Under the pieces are notes generated by a model, which was not told the DNA's origin, searched no databases, and saw only the letters and a program-made list of their open reading frames with translations. A stretch of DNA of 64,000 bases from contig NZ_BAYE01000009.1 in assembly GCF_000685095.1 (NCBI RefSeq), forward strand, positions 124,001 to 188,000, read 5' to 3'. How positions within the stretch are numbered: the stretch's first letter is position 1; the number at the start of each line of letters is the position of its first letter. Of the stretch, positions 35,201 through 44,002 are shown in pieces. A program made the position numbers and the translations under genes. Source of the DNA: Paraburkholderia caledonica NBRC 102488. GTDB taxonomy: Bacteria > Pseudomonadota > Gammaproteobacteria > Burkholderiales > Burkholderiaceae.

Positions 35201-35737
35201 ATGCTCAACGACGCAGTGAAGGCGCTCAAGGACGGCAAGGAGCCCGACCTCACCGCGCCGCTCGCCGCCACGACCGAGATCAACCTGCACGCGCCCGCGA
35301 TTCTTCCTGCCGACTATTGCGGCGACGTGCAGGAGCGTCTGTCGCTGTACAAGCGCCTTGCGAATTGCGAGCACAGCGATGCGATCGACGGCATTCAGGA
35401 AGAACTGATCGATCGCTTCGGCAAATTGCCGCCGCAGGCGCATGCGCTCGTGGAGACGCATCGTCTGAGACTGGCGGCAAAGCCGTTGGGCATTTCGAAG
35501 ATCGACGCGGGCGAAGCAGTGATCGGTCTGCAATTCATTCCGAATCCGCCAATCGACGCGATGCGTATCATCGAGATGGTGCAGAAGCACAAGCACATCA
35601 AACTGGCCGGTCAGGACAAGCTGCGTATCGAAACACGCAGTCCCGATCTTGCAGTGCGGGTGGCTACCGTCAAGGAAACCTTGCGGGCGTTGGGATCGCC
35701 CAGCCGAGGCACGGCAGCGGCGGCCGCGGCGCGTTAG
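32255..35737 (+). CDS. mfd: Transcription-repair coupling factor
   Basis: A 1,160-residue DNA translocase that removes RNA polymerase stalled at lesions and recruits UvrA. The N-terminal UvrB-like region contains LLPDWETLPYDTFSPHQDLVSERL without a working ATPase. The RNA polymerase-interacting domain starts near KVGDPVVHSQHGIGRYMGL. The RecG-like motor has GDVGFGKTEVALRA (Walker A, about residues 632-640), DEEHRFGV (about 734) and TATPIPRTL, then the GRVGRS motif VI and the TRCF C-terminal domain. A strong hairpin terminator follows at 35769-35818. Confidence 0.98.
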   Translation: MPDIAASSQYSPPVALVKAGQRFAFDGTHGSSDALLIARYHLAYREKVPLLAVVCESAVDAQRLSQEIGFFAPQARVRLLPDWETLPYDTFSPHQDLVSERLATLHDLGEGRCDILLVPATTALYRMPPASFLAAYTFSFSQGERLDEAKLKAQLTLAGYEHVSQVVRPGEYCVRGSLLDLYPMGSPLPYRIDLFDDQVDSIRAFDPDTQRSLYPVKDVRLLPGREFPFDEAARTAFRSRWRETFEGDPSRASIYKDIGNGVPSAGIEYYLPLFFDDTATLFHYLPQGAQLAFIGDLDAAIRRFGNDTKQRYNFLSHDRDRPILEPQRLFLSDEDFFTLAKPFARLVLPANAGGGWSTPLPNLAIDRHAEDPVSALRTYLDTTPNRVLFAAESAGRRETLLQLLADNHLKPASSDSFQDWLTGDAPFSLGVAPLANGFAVPVDGIAVITETELYGPLARRAGRRRQEQASNVDSMVRDLSELKVGDPVVHSQHGIGRYMGLVTMDLGEGETEFLHLEYAGDSKLYVPVAQLHVISRYSGADPESAPLHSLGSGQWEKAKRKAAQQIRDTAAELLNLYARRAARSGHAFALEPKDYVKFAESFGFEETPDQAAAIAAVIGDMTSGKPMDRLVCGDVGFGKTEVALRAAFIAVMGGKQVALLSPTTLLAEQHTQTFTDRFSDWPVRIAELSRFKSTKEVNAAIQQINEGSVDIVIGTHKLLSSDVQFKRLGLVIIDEEHRFGVRQKEALKALRAEVDVLTLTATPIPRTLGMALEGLRDFSVIATAPQKRLAIKTFVRREEESVIREAMLRELKRGGQVYFLHNEVETIENRRQMLEALVPEARIAVAHGQMHERELERVMRDFVAQRANVLLCTTIIETGIDVPSANTILIHRSDKFGLAQLHQLRGRVGRSHHQAYAYLLVHDPQGLTKQAQRRLEAIQQMEELGSGFYLAMHDLEIRGTGEVLGDKQSGEIHEIGFQLYTDMLNDAVKALKDGKEPDLTAPLAATTEINLHAPAILPADYCGDVQERLSLYKRLANCEHSDAIDGIQEELIDRFGKLPPQAHALVETHRLRLAAKPLGISKIDAGEAVIGLQFIPNPPIDAMRIIEMVQKHKHIKLAGQDKLRIETRSPDLAVRVATVKETLRALGSPSRGTAAAAAAR

Positions 35738-35768
35738 AAAAACGCGGTACGTCTAGCGTTTTCCGCCA

Positions 35769-35818
35769 ATGCTGCGGCGCGCAAAACGCGCGTCGCAGCA
35801 TACGGGGCGGCTTTTTTT
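35769..35818 (+). terminator. Long-stem terminator after mfd
   Basis: A 14-bp stem (35769-35782 with 35788-35801, one G-U) with loop AAAAC is followed ten bases later by seven Ts (35812-35818). The gap between stem and T-run is unusual. Confidence 0.65.
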
Positions 35819-35855
35819 GGGTATGATCGAAAGACTCAAATGCCGGAGTCTTGTC

Positions 35856-37106
35856 ATGTCTCATGTCGCTGATTCAGCGCAGTCCTCGCAAACATCCGCA
35901 ACTGCTTCGTCCGATTCCGCCTCTGGCACCACGCCTGTCTCGCTTCCCTGGGTCACCCGTCTCGTGTCGATGGACACGGTAAGCCGTAATCCGAATCTCG
36001 GTCTGATCGAAACCGTGCGCGACGAACTGCGCGGGCTCGGCATTGAAGGCACGCTCACGCACGACGCCAGCGGCAAATGGGCCAACCTGTTCGCCACGAT
36101 CCCCGCACACGACGGCGAAACGAATGGCGGCGTGGTGTTGTCGGGCCATACCGACGTCGTGCCCGTCGACGGTCAGCAGTGGGACAGCGATCCGTTCAAG
36201 CCGGAAATTCGTGATGACAAGCTTTATGGCCGCGGCACTTGCGACATGAAGGGCTTTATCGGCGCGGCGCTTGCGCTCGTGCCCGACATGCAGCGCGCGA
36301 AGCTCGCCAAGCCGATTCACTTCGCACTTTCATTCGACGAAGAAGTAGGCTGCGCGGGCGCGCCACTCCTGATCGCCGACCTGATGAAACGCGGCGTGAA
36401 GCCGGACGGCTGCATCGTGGGCGAGCCGACGAGCATGCGGCCCATCGTGGCGCACAAGGGCATCAACGCCTACCAGTGCTGCGTGCGTGGACAGGCGGCG
36501 CACTCGTCGCTTACGCCGAAAGGCTTGAATGCGATCGAATACGCGGCGCGACTCATCTGTTATATCCGCGACATGGCCGATCAGTTCCGCGAGCAGGGCC
36601 CGTTCGACGAACTGTACGACGTGCCGTTCACCACCGCGCAAACCAGCACGATTGTCGGCGGCAACGCAATCAATACAGTGCCGGCCGAGTGCAAATTCCA
36701 GTTCGAATTCCGCAATCTGCCCACGCTCGACCCCGAGCCGATCTTCGCGCGTATCGACCAGTACGCACGCGAAACACTCTTGCCGAAAATGTTGCGCGAG
36801 CATCCATCGGCGGCAATCGAGATTACGAAGATCGCCGCGGCGCCCGGACTGGATTCCTCGGAGCAGGCAGCCATCACGCAACTCGTGCGCGCGCTGACGG
36901 CGGATCAGGACAAGCGCAAGGTCGCTTACGGCACAGAAGCCGGGCTCTTTTCGCTAGCGGGTATTCCGAGCATCGTGTGCGGGCCCGGCGACATTCAGCA
37001 GGCGCACAAGGCGAATGAATTCGTCGCTCTGGATCAACTCGTGCAGTGTGAACGCTTCTTGCACAAGTTCATTCACAGCATGTCCGTCGAAGCGCATGCG
37101 CACTGA
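35856..37106 (+). CDS. argE: Acetylornithine deacetylase
   Basis: A 416-residue M20-family metallohydrolase that releases acetate from N-acetylornithine in arginine synthesis. Metal-site motifs are VVLSGHTDVVPVDG, YGRGTCDMKGFIG, SFDEEVGCAGAP, GEPTSMRP and the late GDIQQAHKANEFV; the dimerisation domain carries the HSSLTPKGLNAIEYAA segment. The N-terminus has about 25 Ser/Ala/Thr-rich residues before the conserved LPWVTRLVSMDTVSRN, so the true start might be later. It follows mfd by 118 bp and its terminator. Confidence 0.93.
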   Translation: MSHVADSAQSSQTSATASSDSASGTTPVSLPWVTRLVSMDTVSRNPNLGLIETVRDELRGLGIEGTLTHDASGKWANLFATIPAHDGETNGGVVLSGHTDVVPVDGQQWDSDPFKPEIRDDKLYGRGTCDMKGFIGAALALVPDMQRAKLAKPIHFALSFDEEVGCAGAPLLIADLMKRGVKPDGCIVGEPTSMRPIVAHKGINAYQCCVRGQAAHSSLTPKGLNAIEYAARLICYIRDMADQFREQGPFDELYDVPFTTAQTSTIVGGNAINTVPAECKFQFEFRNLPTLDPEPIFARIDQYARETLLPKMLREHPSAAIEITKIAAAPGLDSSEQAAITQLVRALTADQDKRKVAYGTEAGLFSLAGIPSIVCGPGDIQQAHKANEFVALDQLVQCERFLHKFIHSMSVEAHAH

Positions 37107-37176
37107 AACCGTCGCCTGAGCAACGAGAAACCACACTTTCACTTTCGCCCGCCTCTCTCTCATCTCGCTCACGCTT

Positions 37177-38211
37177 ATGTCAACCGCCACGCCGCAGCAC
37201 ACCGACCATACGATCGACGGCGAGCCGATCCCCACTCTCGACGACATCGCCGCGCAGCACTTCGCGCTGACGCCGTGGGTGGCTCGAACGCCGGTGTTCG
37301 ACAGGCTCGACTTCGCGTCGCTCGAAGGCACGGTGGTCAACTTCAAGTTCGAACTGCTGCAAGCGGGCGGCAGCTTCAAGGCGCGTGGCGCGTTCACGAA
37401 CCTGCTCGCCCTCGACGAAGCACAACGCAGCGCGGGCGTGACGTGCGTGTCGGGCGGCAACCATGCCGTGGCCGTCGCGTATGCAGCCATGCGGCTCGGC
37501 ATCAGCGCGAAGGTGGTGCTGTTTCGCGCGGCGAATCCGGCGCGCGTCGCTCTGTGCCGGCAATACCGCGCGGAAATCGTGTTCGCCGAAGATCTAGCGG
37601 AAGCTTTCGAACTCGTGCGCCGCATCGAGGCCGAAGAAGGCCGCTATTTCGTGCACCCGTTCAACGGTTATCGCACGGTGCTCGGCTCCGCCACGCTCGG
37701 CTACGAATGGAGCACGCAAACACCCGACCTCGAAGCCGTGATCGTGCCTATCGGCGGCGGCGGTCTTGCGGCCGGAGTGGCCACGGCCATGCGGCTCGCG
37801 AATCCGGGCGTGCACGTGTTCGGTGTCGAGCCGGAAGGCGCCGATGCAATGGGAAAAAGCTTCGCCGCCAATCACACGGTCAAGATGGGCCACATGCACA
37901 GCATTGCGGATTCATTGATGGCGCCGCATACCGAGGAATACAGCTATGAGTTGTGCCGCCGCCATATCGACGAACTCGTGACGGTTTCAGACGATCAACT
38001 CTGCGCGGCCATGCTCACGTTGTTCGGACAACTGAAGCTCGCCGTCGAGCCCGCCTGCGCCGCCGCGACGGCAGCGTTGCTAGGACCGCTGCGCGAGAAG
38101 CTGCAAGGCAAACGCGTGGGCGTCCTGCTGTGCGGCACGAACACGGACCCGGTCACTTTTTCTGCGCATATCGAACGCGCTCGCCAAGGCATGTTACAGT
38201 TTCCGACGTAA
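37177..38211 (+). CDS. Threonine/serine dehydratase-like PLP enzyme
   Basis: A 344-residue fold-type II PLP enzyme. The Schiff-base lysine is Lys68 in GGSFKARGAFTN, the asparagine loop is VSGGNHAVAVAYAA, and the phosphate-binding glycine loop is VIVPIGGGGLAAGVA. It lacks the C-terminal ACT-like regulatory domain of biosynthetic IlvA, so it resembles short catabolic threonine/serine dehydratases or racemases. The exact substrate is not decided. It starts 70 bp after argE and may share its transcript. Confidence 0.85.
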   Translation: MSTATPQHTDHTIDGEPIPTLDDIAAQHFALTPWVARTPVFDRLDFASLEGTVVNFKFELLQAGGSFKARGAFTNLLALDEAQRSAGVTCVSGGNHAVAVAYAAMRLGISAKVVLFRAANPARVALCRQYRAEIVFAEDLAEAFELVRRIEAEEGRYFVHPFNGYRTVLGSATLGYEWSTQTPDLEAVIVPIGGGGLAAGVATAMRLANPGVHVFGVEPEGADAMGKSFAANHTVKMGHMHSIADSLMAPHTEEYSYELCRRHIDELVTVSDDQLCAAMLTLFGQLKLAVEPACAAATAALLGPLREKLQGKRVGVLLCGTNTDPVTFSAHIERARQGMLQFPT

Positions 38212-38309
38212 GAAACAGTCCTCGCCTTTCTGGGTTTTCAAGGCCGAAGGGCTGGCCTATCTGTCTGAGATTGGTATGATCTGGTCATCGATATCCAGGA
38301 GGAAACCCT

Positions 38310-38756
38310 ATGAGCATGGTCAAGGAATTCAAGGAATTTGCCCTTAAAGGCAACGTGATGGATCTCGCGGTGGGTGTCATCATCGGCGGCGCGTTCTCCA
38401 CCATCGTCAATTCAATCGTGAAAGACCTGATCATGCCGGTGGTCGGCGTCGCTACGGGCGGCCTCGACTTTTCAAACAAATTCATTCGACTCGGTGCCAT
38501 TCCGGCAAGCTTCAAAGGCAGCCCGGAGTCGTATAAAGATCTGCAGACGGCGGGCGTTGCGGTCTTCGGTTACGGCTCGTTCATTACCGTGGCCATTAAC
38601 TTCGTCATTCTGGCGTTCATCATTTTCCTGATGGTGAAGTTCATCAACAATCTGCGCAAGCCGACCGATGCCGCGCCGTCCGAACCGCCGCCGACGCCCG
38701 AAGACGTGCTGCTGTTACGTGAGATCCGCGACTCGCTGAAGAACTCGCCGCGCTAG
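38310..38756 (+). CDS. mscL: Large-conductance mechanosensitive channel
   Basis: A 148-residue inner-membrane channel that opens under hypo-osmotic tension. The N-terminal helix MVKEFKEFALKGNVMDLAVG leads into TM1 (AVGVIIGGAFSTIVNSIVKDLI), a periplasmic loop and TM2 (FITVAINFVILAFIIFLMVKFIN), then a charged C-terminal helix with EDVLLLREIRDSL. AGGAGG lies at a good distance before the first ATG; a second ATG two codons later is also possible. A bidirectional terminator follows. Confidence 0.97.
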   Translation: MSMVKEFKEFALKGNVMDLAVGVIIGGAFSTIVNSIVKDLIMPVVGVATGGLDFSNKFIRLGAIPASFKGSPESYKDLQTAGVAVFGYGSFITVAINFVILAFIIFLMVKFINNLRKPTDAAPSEPPPTPEDVLLLREIRDSLKNSPR

Positions 38757-38797
38757 GACGGCGGTGAGGCGAAGCGCCATCTCACGATTCAACTAGT

Positions 38798-38834
38798 AAA
38801 AAGGCCTGTTGCGATGCACTCGCAACAGGCCTTT
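38798..38834. terminator. Bidirectional terminator between mscL and the hybrid kinase gene
   Basis: A perfect 14-bp stem (38800-38813 with 38821-38834) and a 7-base loop, flanked by As on the left and Ts on the right. It separates two convergent genes. Confidence 0.92.
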
Positions 38835-38888
38835 GCTTTTGATACCCGCTTACAGCAGTTGTTCACGATCCGCGATTCGCAATTTGCG

Positions 38889-40862
38889 TCACGCCTGTTT
38901 TTGCGCCTTCAGATTGATCGCGCTCTCGATCATCGCTTCAAGCTGCGCGAAATTGACTGGCTTCGTCAAATGCGAGGTGAAACCGGCGGCAAGGCAGCGG
39001 CGTACATCTTCGTCGGTGCCAAAACCGGTCAACGCAACCGCGGGCGCATCCCAATGCTCGCGATACGCCATGATGAAGTCGAGGCCAGTGCCATCGGGCA
39101 AACCGACGTCGCTGATAACCAGATCGAATTCCTGCAACTGCGTGGCGGCCAGTGCGTCGTCCACACGGCCCACCGTCGTGACGTCGTGGCCGAGTGTGCG
39201 AATCAGTTGCGCCATGACCTCGGCCGTATCCACGTGATCCTCGATCAGCAGAATGTTCAGCACGCCAGCGGGATGCACATGCTCGGGCAATACCGCCTGC
39301 GACCGTTGCGCAGGTGCCGCCGCGGTCGGCAGCGTGATCGTGAACGTGGCGCCGCAATGCGGCCCTGGGCTTTGGGCCGTGACCGTGCCGCCATGCACGT
39401 CCGTTAGCGCCTTCGTGATTGCGAGGCCCAGACCTAGCCCGCCGAACTGCCGCGTCATGTTCTGATCGCCCTGCTCGAACGCGTTGAACAGCTTGCCGAT
39501 CTGTTCCGGCTCGATGCCGATGCCCGTGTCTTCGACGCAGATCTGCACATGCATGCGCTCATCGCGCGTGCGCACGTAGATGTGTCCACCGTCAGGCGTG
39601 AACTTCGCGGCGTTGCGAATCAGGTTCCATAGCATCTGCTGCAGGCGCGCTCGATCGGCAAGCACATAGTGATGCTTCGCGTCCTTGTGCACATGCACGT
39701 CCTGCTGCTTGACCTGGATCTCGCTGCGAAAAAGCTCGAGCACGCTGTCTATCACCTCGTGCACGTCGACCGTTTCGAGCGACAGGCGCAGCTTGCCGTT
39801 GGCCACACGCGTAAGGTCGAGCAGATCGTCGATAAGACGCGCCTCCAGTTCGACATTGCGGCGGATCATGCGCACGCTCGAGCGCGCCTGATCCGGCAGG
39901 TCGGGAATCATCTCGAGCACGCTTGCACCGGCCAGCACAGGTGTGAGCGGCGTGCGCAACTCGTGCGAGAGCATCGCGAGGAAGCGGTCTTTCGCGCGAT
40001 TCGCTTCTTCGGCGATCTGCCGCGCCGCCTGTTCAGAGGCGAGAAGCCGTTCGCGTTCCTGCATGGCTTCGCGCTCCGAATGAACATCCGTGCAACTGCC
40101 GAACCATTTGCTGAAGTTGCCTTCAGTGTTGCGCGTCGCGACCATGCGCGCGTCGAACCAGCGGTACTCGCCGTCGTGGCGGCGTATGCGTAGTTCGTGT
40201 CGATAAGTGCCCGCATTGCTCGCCACCGCTTTTAGCCAGCTGCGGCGAACTTCTTCGCGATCGTCCGGATGCACGGCGTCGAGCCAGGCCAAACCATGCG
40301 AACTGTTCTCACCAAGGCCGGTGTAGTCGTACCATTGCTTTGACAGGAAATCGCAGTCGCCGGACGCATTGCAGGTGAGCACGAGGTGCGGCAGCGCTTC
40401 CGACAGGTTGCGGTAATGCTGCTCGCGGTCACGCAGCAGCAATGCTTCTTCCGACGCACGCTGCAAGCGCACTTGCGACAGAACCCGCTCCACTGCTTCG
40501 GGCAGGTAGTCGAGGTAATCGCCCGACTTGGGCACCACGTCGGACACGCCGGCACGCAATGCCTCGATTACGCGCGACTCGTCTGTAAAACCTGTCACGA
40601 GGATGGCGGGAATCCGCACGCCTTCCGAACGCAACCGGCGGAAAAAGTCGAGGCCCGTTTGCGGCCCGCTCAGTTGATAGTCGAGCACGAGCAGGTCCAG
40701 GCCGCCGTCCGCGAGCCGCTCGCGAGCCGCCTCGACGCTTGCGCAGACCGCAACCCGGCAGCCGGCGCGTTCGAGCGACTTGCGCGCGAGCCGCAAGATG
40801 CCCTCGTCGTCATCGACGACGAGAATGCATGCTGCGGGCGGCGGGGACACTTCTTCAGTCAT
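38889..40862 (-). CDS. Hybrid sensor histidine kinase with N- and C-terminal receivers
   Basis: A 657-residue soluble kinase. The order is receiver 1 (ILVVDDDEGILRLARK, phosphoacceptor Asp61), PAS/PAC domain (about 145-265, HYRNLSEALPHLVLTC to TDVHSERE), HisKA with His300 (FLAMLSHELRTPLTPV), HATPase with N-box NLIRNAAKFT and GLGLGLAITKALTDVHGG, then receiver 2 (LNILLIEDHVDTAEVM, Asp585 in ISDVGLPDGTGLD). No transmembrane segment is seen, so its signal is internal or comes through receiver 1. It lies 50 bp after the single-domain regulator gene in a kinase-regulator-kinase cluster. Receiver 1 could be phosphorylated by the upstream kinase. Confidence 0.88.
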   Translation of the reverse strand: MTEEVSPPPAACILVVDDDEGILRLARKSLERAGCRVAVCASVEAARERLADGGLDLLVLDYQLSGPQTGLDFFRRLRSEGVRIPAILVTGFTDESRVIEALRAGVSDVVPKSGDYLDYLPEAVERVLSQVRLQRASEEALLLRDREQHYRNLSEALPHLVLTCNASGDCDFLSKQWYDYTGLGENSSHGLAWLDAVHPDDREEVRRSWLKAVASNAGTYRHELRIRRHDGEYRWFDARMVATRNTEGNFSKWFGSCTDVHSEREAMQERERLLASEQAARQIAEEANRAKDRFLAMLSHELRTPLTPVLAGASVLEMIPDLPDQARSSVRMIRRNVELEARLIDDLLDLTRVANGKLRLSLETVDVHEVIDSVLELFRSEIQVKQQDVHVHKDAKHHYVLADRARLQQMLWNLIRNAAKFTPDGGHIYVRTRDERMHVQICVEDTGIGIEPEQIGKLFNAFEQGDQNMTRQFGGLGLGLAITKALTDVHGGTVTAQSPGPHCGATFTITLPTAAAPAQRSQAVLPEHVHPAGVLNILLIEDHVDTAEVMAQLIRTLGHDVTTVGRVDDALAATQLQEFDLVISDVGLPDGTGLDFIMAYREHWDAPAVALTGFGTDEDVRRCLAAGFTSHLTKPVNFAQLEAMIESAINLKAQKQA

Positions 40863-40912
40863 GCGCGAGTCGCGGTCAGTAGGTCTGGAGAGTATGTGGC
40901 AATGCTGTCATG

Positions 40913-41416
40913 TCATGATGACGCAGTGAAGCGATGCCCGGACGGCAGCTTGACCACCTGCAGGAAGAAGCCGAGGCGACGTACCGCTTCAATAAACGCA
41001 TCGTACTCGACCGGCTTCGTAATGTAGACATTGCAGCCGAGTTCATAGCATCGCGCGATTTCGCGGGGGTCGTCTGTGGTGGTGAGCACGATCACGGGCA
41101 CGGGCGCTGTGTGTGGCGACTCCTTCAGACGCCGCAATACCTCGAAGCCATCGACGCGCGGCATCTTCAGGTCCAGCAGCACCACGGAATTCCTCAGATC
41201 TTCGGCATTGGCATGACGGCTCGTGACGCTACCGCCCGCTGCAGCGGCGCAGTCGGCCGCATCTGTGCCGAAAAAATAATCGAGCGCCTGCTGACCGTCG
41301 CGAAAGCGCACGAAGCCGTTCGAGATGCCGGCACGGCGCAGATTGCGCTCGACGAGCGTGGCATGGCCGTCGTCGTCTTCGATCAGAATAATGCTGACCG
41401 TCTCCCCGTGACTCAT
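40913..41416 (-). CDS. Single-domain response regulator (Rcp1-like)
   Basis: A 167-residue stand-alone receiver with no output domain. It starts MSHGETVSIILIEDDDGHAT and has acidic pocket residues EDDD, phosphoacceptor Asp82 (VVLLDLKMPRVDGFEVLRR), the TTTDD segment and the conserved lysine in NVYITKPVEYDAF. The extended loop before Asp82 (FGTDAADCAAAAGG...) is typical of Rcp1-type regulators that serve bacteriophytochromes and similar kinases. It lies between two kinase genes, 109 bp after one and 50 bp before the other, and likely relays phosphate between them. Confidence 0.88.
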   Translation of the reverse strand: MSHGETVSIILIEDDDGHATLVERNLRRAGISNGFVRFRDGQQALDYFFGTDAADCAAAAGGSVTSRHANAEDLRNSVVLLDLKMPRVDGFEVLRRLKESPHTAPVPVIVLTTTDDPREIARCYELGCNVYITKPVEYDAFIEAVRRLGFFLQVVKLPSGHRFTASS

Positions 41417-41525
41417 ATGCCCTCCATTCTGTCGGTTCATGCCGGTTCATGTAGGTGCCGCGAATACATTGATTGATGCGACGCGAATCGTTCCATGCAA
41501 CTGTCCGTACCGCGCCGGTTGCAGT

Positions 41526-43136
41526 TCAGGGCCGCGTGGGCTGCTCCGGCAACACCACGAAAAACGTCGATCCAGCGCCTTGCGCGGACTCGACCCATAC
41601 ACGCCCGCCATGCCGCTCCACGGTGCGCCGCACGATCGCCAGACCGACCCCGTCGCCGTTCGCTACGTCGCCGTGCAGACGCTGAAATGCTCGAAACACC
41701 TTCGACATATAGGCGGCCGGAATGCCCAGGCCGTTGTCGCGCACATAGTACGTGCGCATGCGAATCGCGCGCAGCCCGTTTTCGTCGACGGGCTCCGGTT
41801 CGAGCGCACCGATCTCAATGCGTCCGTTGCGCGCGGGGTCCAGATAATTCAACGCGTTGCCGATCAGGTTGCTGAAGATCTGTTCGATCGCGGCCGGGTC
41901 GCCCCATGCCGGCGGCAGATCGCGCACGGTAACAACCGCGCCGCGCTCCTCGATGGCGCGTTGCAAGGTCTCGGCGACGCGCGCCACAACGCGCGCGACG
42001 CTGGCCCGTTGCCATTGATATTCGAGCCGGCCTGCACGCGAAATCCGTAACAGCGCTTCGATGATCGCCGCAGCCCGCGTGACCGCACTACGCAAGTATT
42101 GCAAGGATTCGCGCACATCGCCGTCGAGAATATGCGCCATACGTTTTTGTTCCGCTTCCGGCAGCCGCCCTTCGACGACGATGCTGTCCAACTCATCGCA
42201 CGAGACCTGCAACTCCTTCGAAAAACCCTGCAGGTTCACGAGCGGCGAGCGCAAGTCATGCGATACGCTGTAGATAAACATTTCGTTGTCTTGCGTCTCC
42301 TGGCGCAGTTCCTCATTGACGCCAGCCAGTTCCTGCGCACGCGCTTCAAGACGCTTCTTGAGCGACGCCTGTGCGGCCTCCGCCTCGCGCAGTCGCGCGC
42401 CGGTCTGATGCAGCACGGCGTCGAGCGCCGCGATTTCGTCGTTGCCGGACAGGCGCGCGGCAAGCGGCCGCCCGTTGCCAAGGCGCTCCGCGTGATCGGT
42501 CAGCACTTCGAGGCGCCGCCCAATGCTGCGCGCAAACACGACTGCGGTACCGGCCCAGATCAGCATGGAGCCGATCACTGCGGCGATCAGCGCATATTGC
42601 TGATGCTCGCGACGCCGCACCAGAGCCGCCGAGCGCTCAGCATCGAGACGCGAAGCTTCTTCGCCGAAGGCCGCGAGTTCGTCGCGAAATGCGGCGACTG
42701 GCTGCGGCAACGCACCACTCTCGAGCGCAGCGAGCGATTGCAGATTGCGCCCGTCACGCAACGCCTGCGAAATCATTACGGTCTGCGCGCGATATGCGTC
42801 GATTGCGCGCTTCATCTGATGAACCCGCTCGACCTGCTGCGGCGTATCGGCAACCAGGGCTTCGAGCTTCGACAAACGGTCGCTCACGTCGATCCACACT
42901 GTATGCCGCTCGAGCAACGACGGATCGCCGATCACAATGCCGGTGCGAACCCGAGCTGCCTCGCGCAGCAGCGGATCAACAATTGCCGATGACTGGTAAA
43001 GAATCTGCTTGCTATTGGTGACCCATTGCGCGGCTTGGGCTGTCTGCTCCTGGGTATCGAAGACGACGCCAAGAAGCGCCAGCTCCACCAGGCTGGGCAC
43101 TGCGATCAGCAGCAGGCCCTTGGTGAATAATTTCAT
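41526..43136 (-). CDS. Membrane sensor histidine kinase with CHASE3-like sensor
   Basis: A 536-residue kinase. TM1 (LLLIAVPSLVELALLGVVF) is near residues 8-26 and TM2 (ALIAAVIGSMLIWAGTAVVF) near 200-220, enclosing a helical periplasmic domain of about 175 residues like CHASE3. HAMP and a coiled coil follow, then the HisKA box MFIYSVSHDLRSPLVNLQGF with His293, N-box NLIGNALNYLD and VRDNGLGIP and GDGVGLAIVRRTVERHGG. Phytochrome-type kinases often use this HisKA form with an Rcp1-like regulator, as encoded immediately downstream. Longer upstream frame readings are not supported. Confidence 0.88.
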   Translation of the reverse strand: MKLFTKGLLLIAVPSLVELALLGVVFDTQEQTAQAAQWVTNSKQILYQSSAIVDPLLREAARVRTGIVIGDPSLLERHTVWIDVSDRLSKLEALVADTPQQVERVHQMKRAIDAYRAQTVMISQALRDGRNLQSLAALESGALPQPVAAFRDELAAFGEEASRLDAERSAALVRRREHQQYALIAAVIGSMLIWAGTAVVFARSIGRRLEVLTDHAERLGNGRPLAARLSGNDEIAALDAVLHQTGARLREAEAAQASLKKRLEARAQELAGVNEELRQETQDNEMFIYSVSHDLRSPLVNLQGFSKELQVSCDELDSIVVEGRLPEAEQKRMAHILDGDVRESLQYLRSAVTRAAAIIEALLRISRAGRLEYQWQRASVARVVARVAETLQRAIEERGAVVTVRDLPPAWGDPAAIEQIFSNLIGNALNYLDPARNGRIEIGALEPEPVDENGLRAIRMRTYYVRDNGLGIPAAYMSKVFRAFQRLHGDVANGDGVGLAIVRRTVERHGGRVWVESAQGAGSTFFVVLPEQPTRP

Positions 43137-43515
43137 GTTCGCCCGAAGGTCGTTCACGCAGCGGCAGCTTGCGGGAACCCGCCAGCCAGACGGGCCATTA
43201 TCGACGTGAATCGGCAATATTTCAACGTGAGCGCAAGATGCCCGCGCCCACATAAAAATGACTTTTTTATTGGTGCAAGATGTTTTTTCGGCGCGTCGTG
43301 CGTCTATGATGGAGTCAGATGTGCTGGAATGCGAAGGCGCGCGGCGAAGCGGTTCGGCATGATTCGTGCGGGAGTCGGTGAGGCGGCGGAGTCGTCGAAT
43401 CATCGTGAATCCGGCCTTGTCGTATGCTATAAAAGATCGACGTGCGGCGCGCGAAGCCGGGAGTTGTCGCATGAGGACGCTGCGTTTCTTGCAATTCTTT
43501 TTCAGGCGAATTTTT
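43137..43515. other. Intergenic region between divergent kinase and unknown gene
   Basis: About 380 bases likely hold promoters for both directions. AT-richer patches occur near 43255-43290 and at 43428-43440 (CTATAAAAG), a possible -10 for the rightward gene. No RNA gene or repeat is evident. Confidence 0.35.
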
Positions 43516-43962
43516 ATGTCCTTCCCGAAAAAGCGTAGACGCGCGAAGGTGGACGGCGATGAGTCGTTCCTCGCGGTACTACGGCATTTCAAGCCCTTCG
43601 GTCAACTCGACACCAAAATTGCGCGCGCTCGCGCGCAAGACGAGCCGGTTCTTTATGCACATGTGTTGCCCGGACTCGACGTACTTCTTTGCAGCGTGCG
43701 CGGCGCACACCCTCCCTACCCGGCCGCGGCCGAATTGCGGCGGCGTTGTATCGAATCCATCACGAATGCACTGGAACAGCCGCTCGACGGTCTCGAGAAC
43801 GGCGGTTACTGGTATGAAGCGGACGGCTTCGGATTCCTGGTATTTGCGAGCCGCGCTCGCGGCAAGATCCTGACCGAGTTCGGCGCGACACGCGTCGGTG
43901 CGCGTCGCGGAGTTCGCCGGCAAGATGCGGCGGGCGACGCAACGCCGCGGTCGTTGCGCTAG
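43516..43962 (+). CDS. Hypothetical protein
   Basis: A 148-residue protein that starts with a strongly basic segment (MSFPKKRRRAKVDGD) and contains a compact middle part (LYAHVLPGLDVLLCSVRG ... ALEQPLDGLENGGYWYEADG). There is no signal peptide or transmembrane segment, and I recognise no family. An upstream in-frame ATG (43471) would add 15 residues. It stands alone, divergent from the kinase cluster and convergent with the asmA-like gene. Function unknown. Confidence 0.6.
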   Translation: MSFPKKRRRAKVDGDESFLAVLRHFKPFGQLDTKIARARAQDEPVLYAHVLPGLDVLLCSVRGAHPPYPAAAELRRRCIESITNALEQPLDGLENGGYWYEADGFGFLVFASRARGKILTEFGATRVGARRGVRRQDAAGDATPRSLR

Positions 43963-44002
43963 GCGGAACCTCTCACCCTCTCTTGCACGGCGCGATCATA
44001 CT

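Noticed and set aside
32402..35596. 1,064-codon minus-strand frame across mfd
   Set aside because: Antisense to an unambiguous Mfd with intact motor motifs; no protein-like features.
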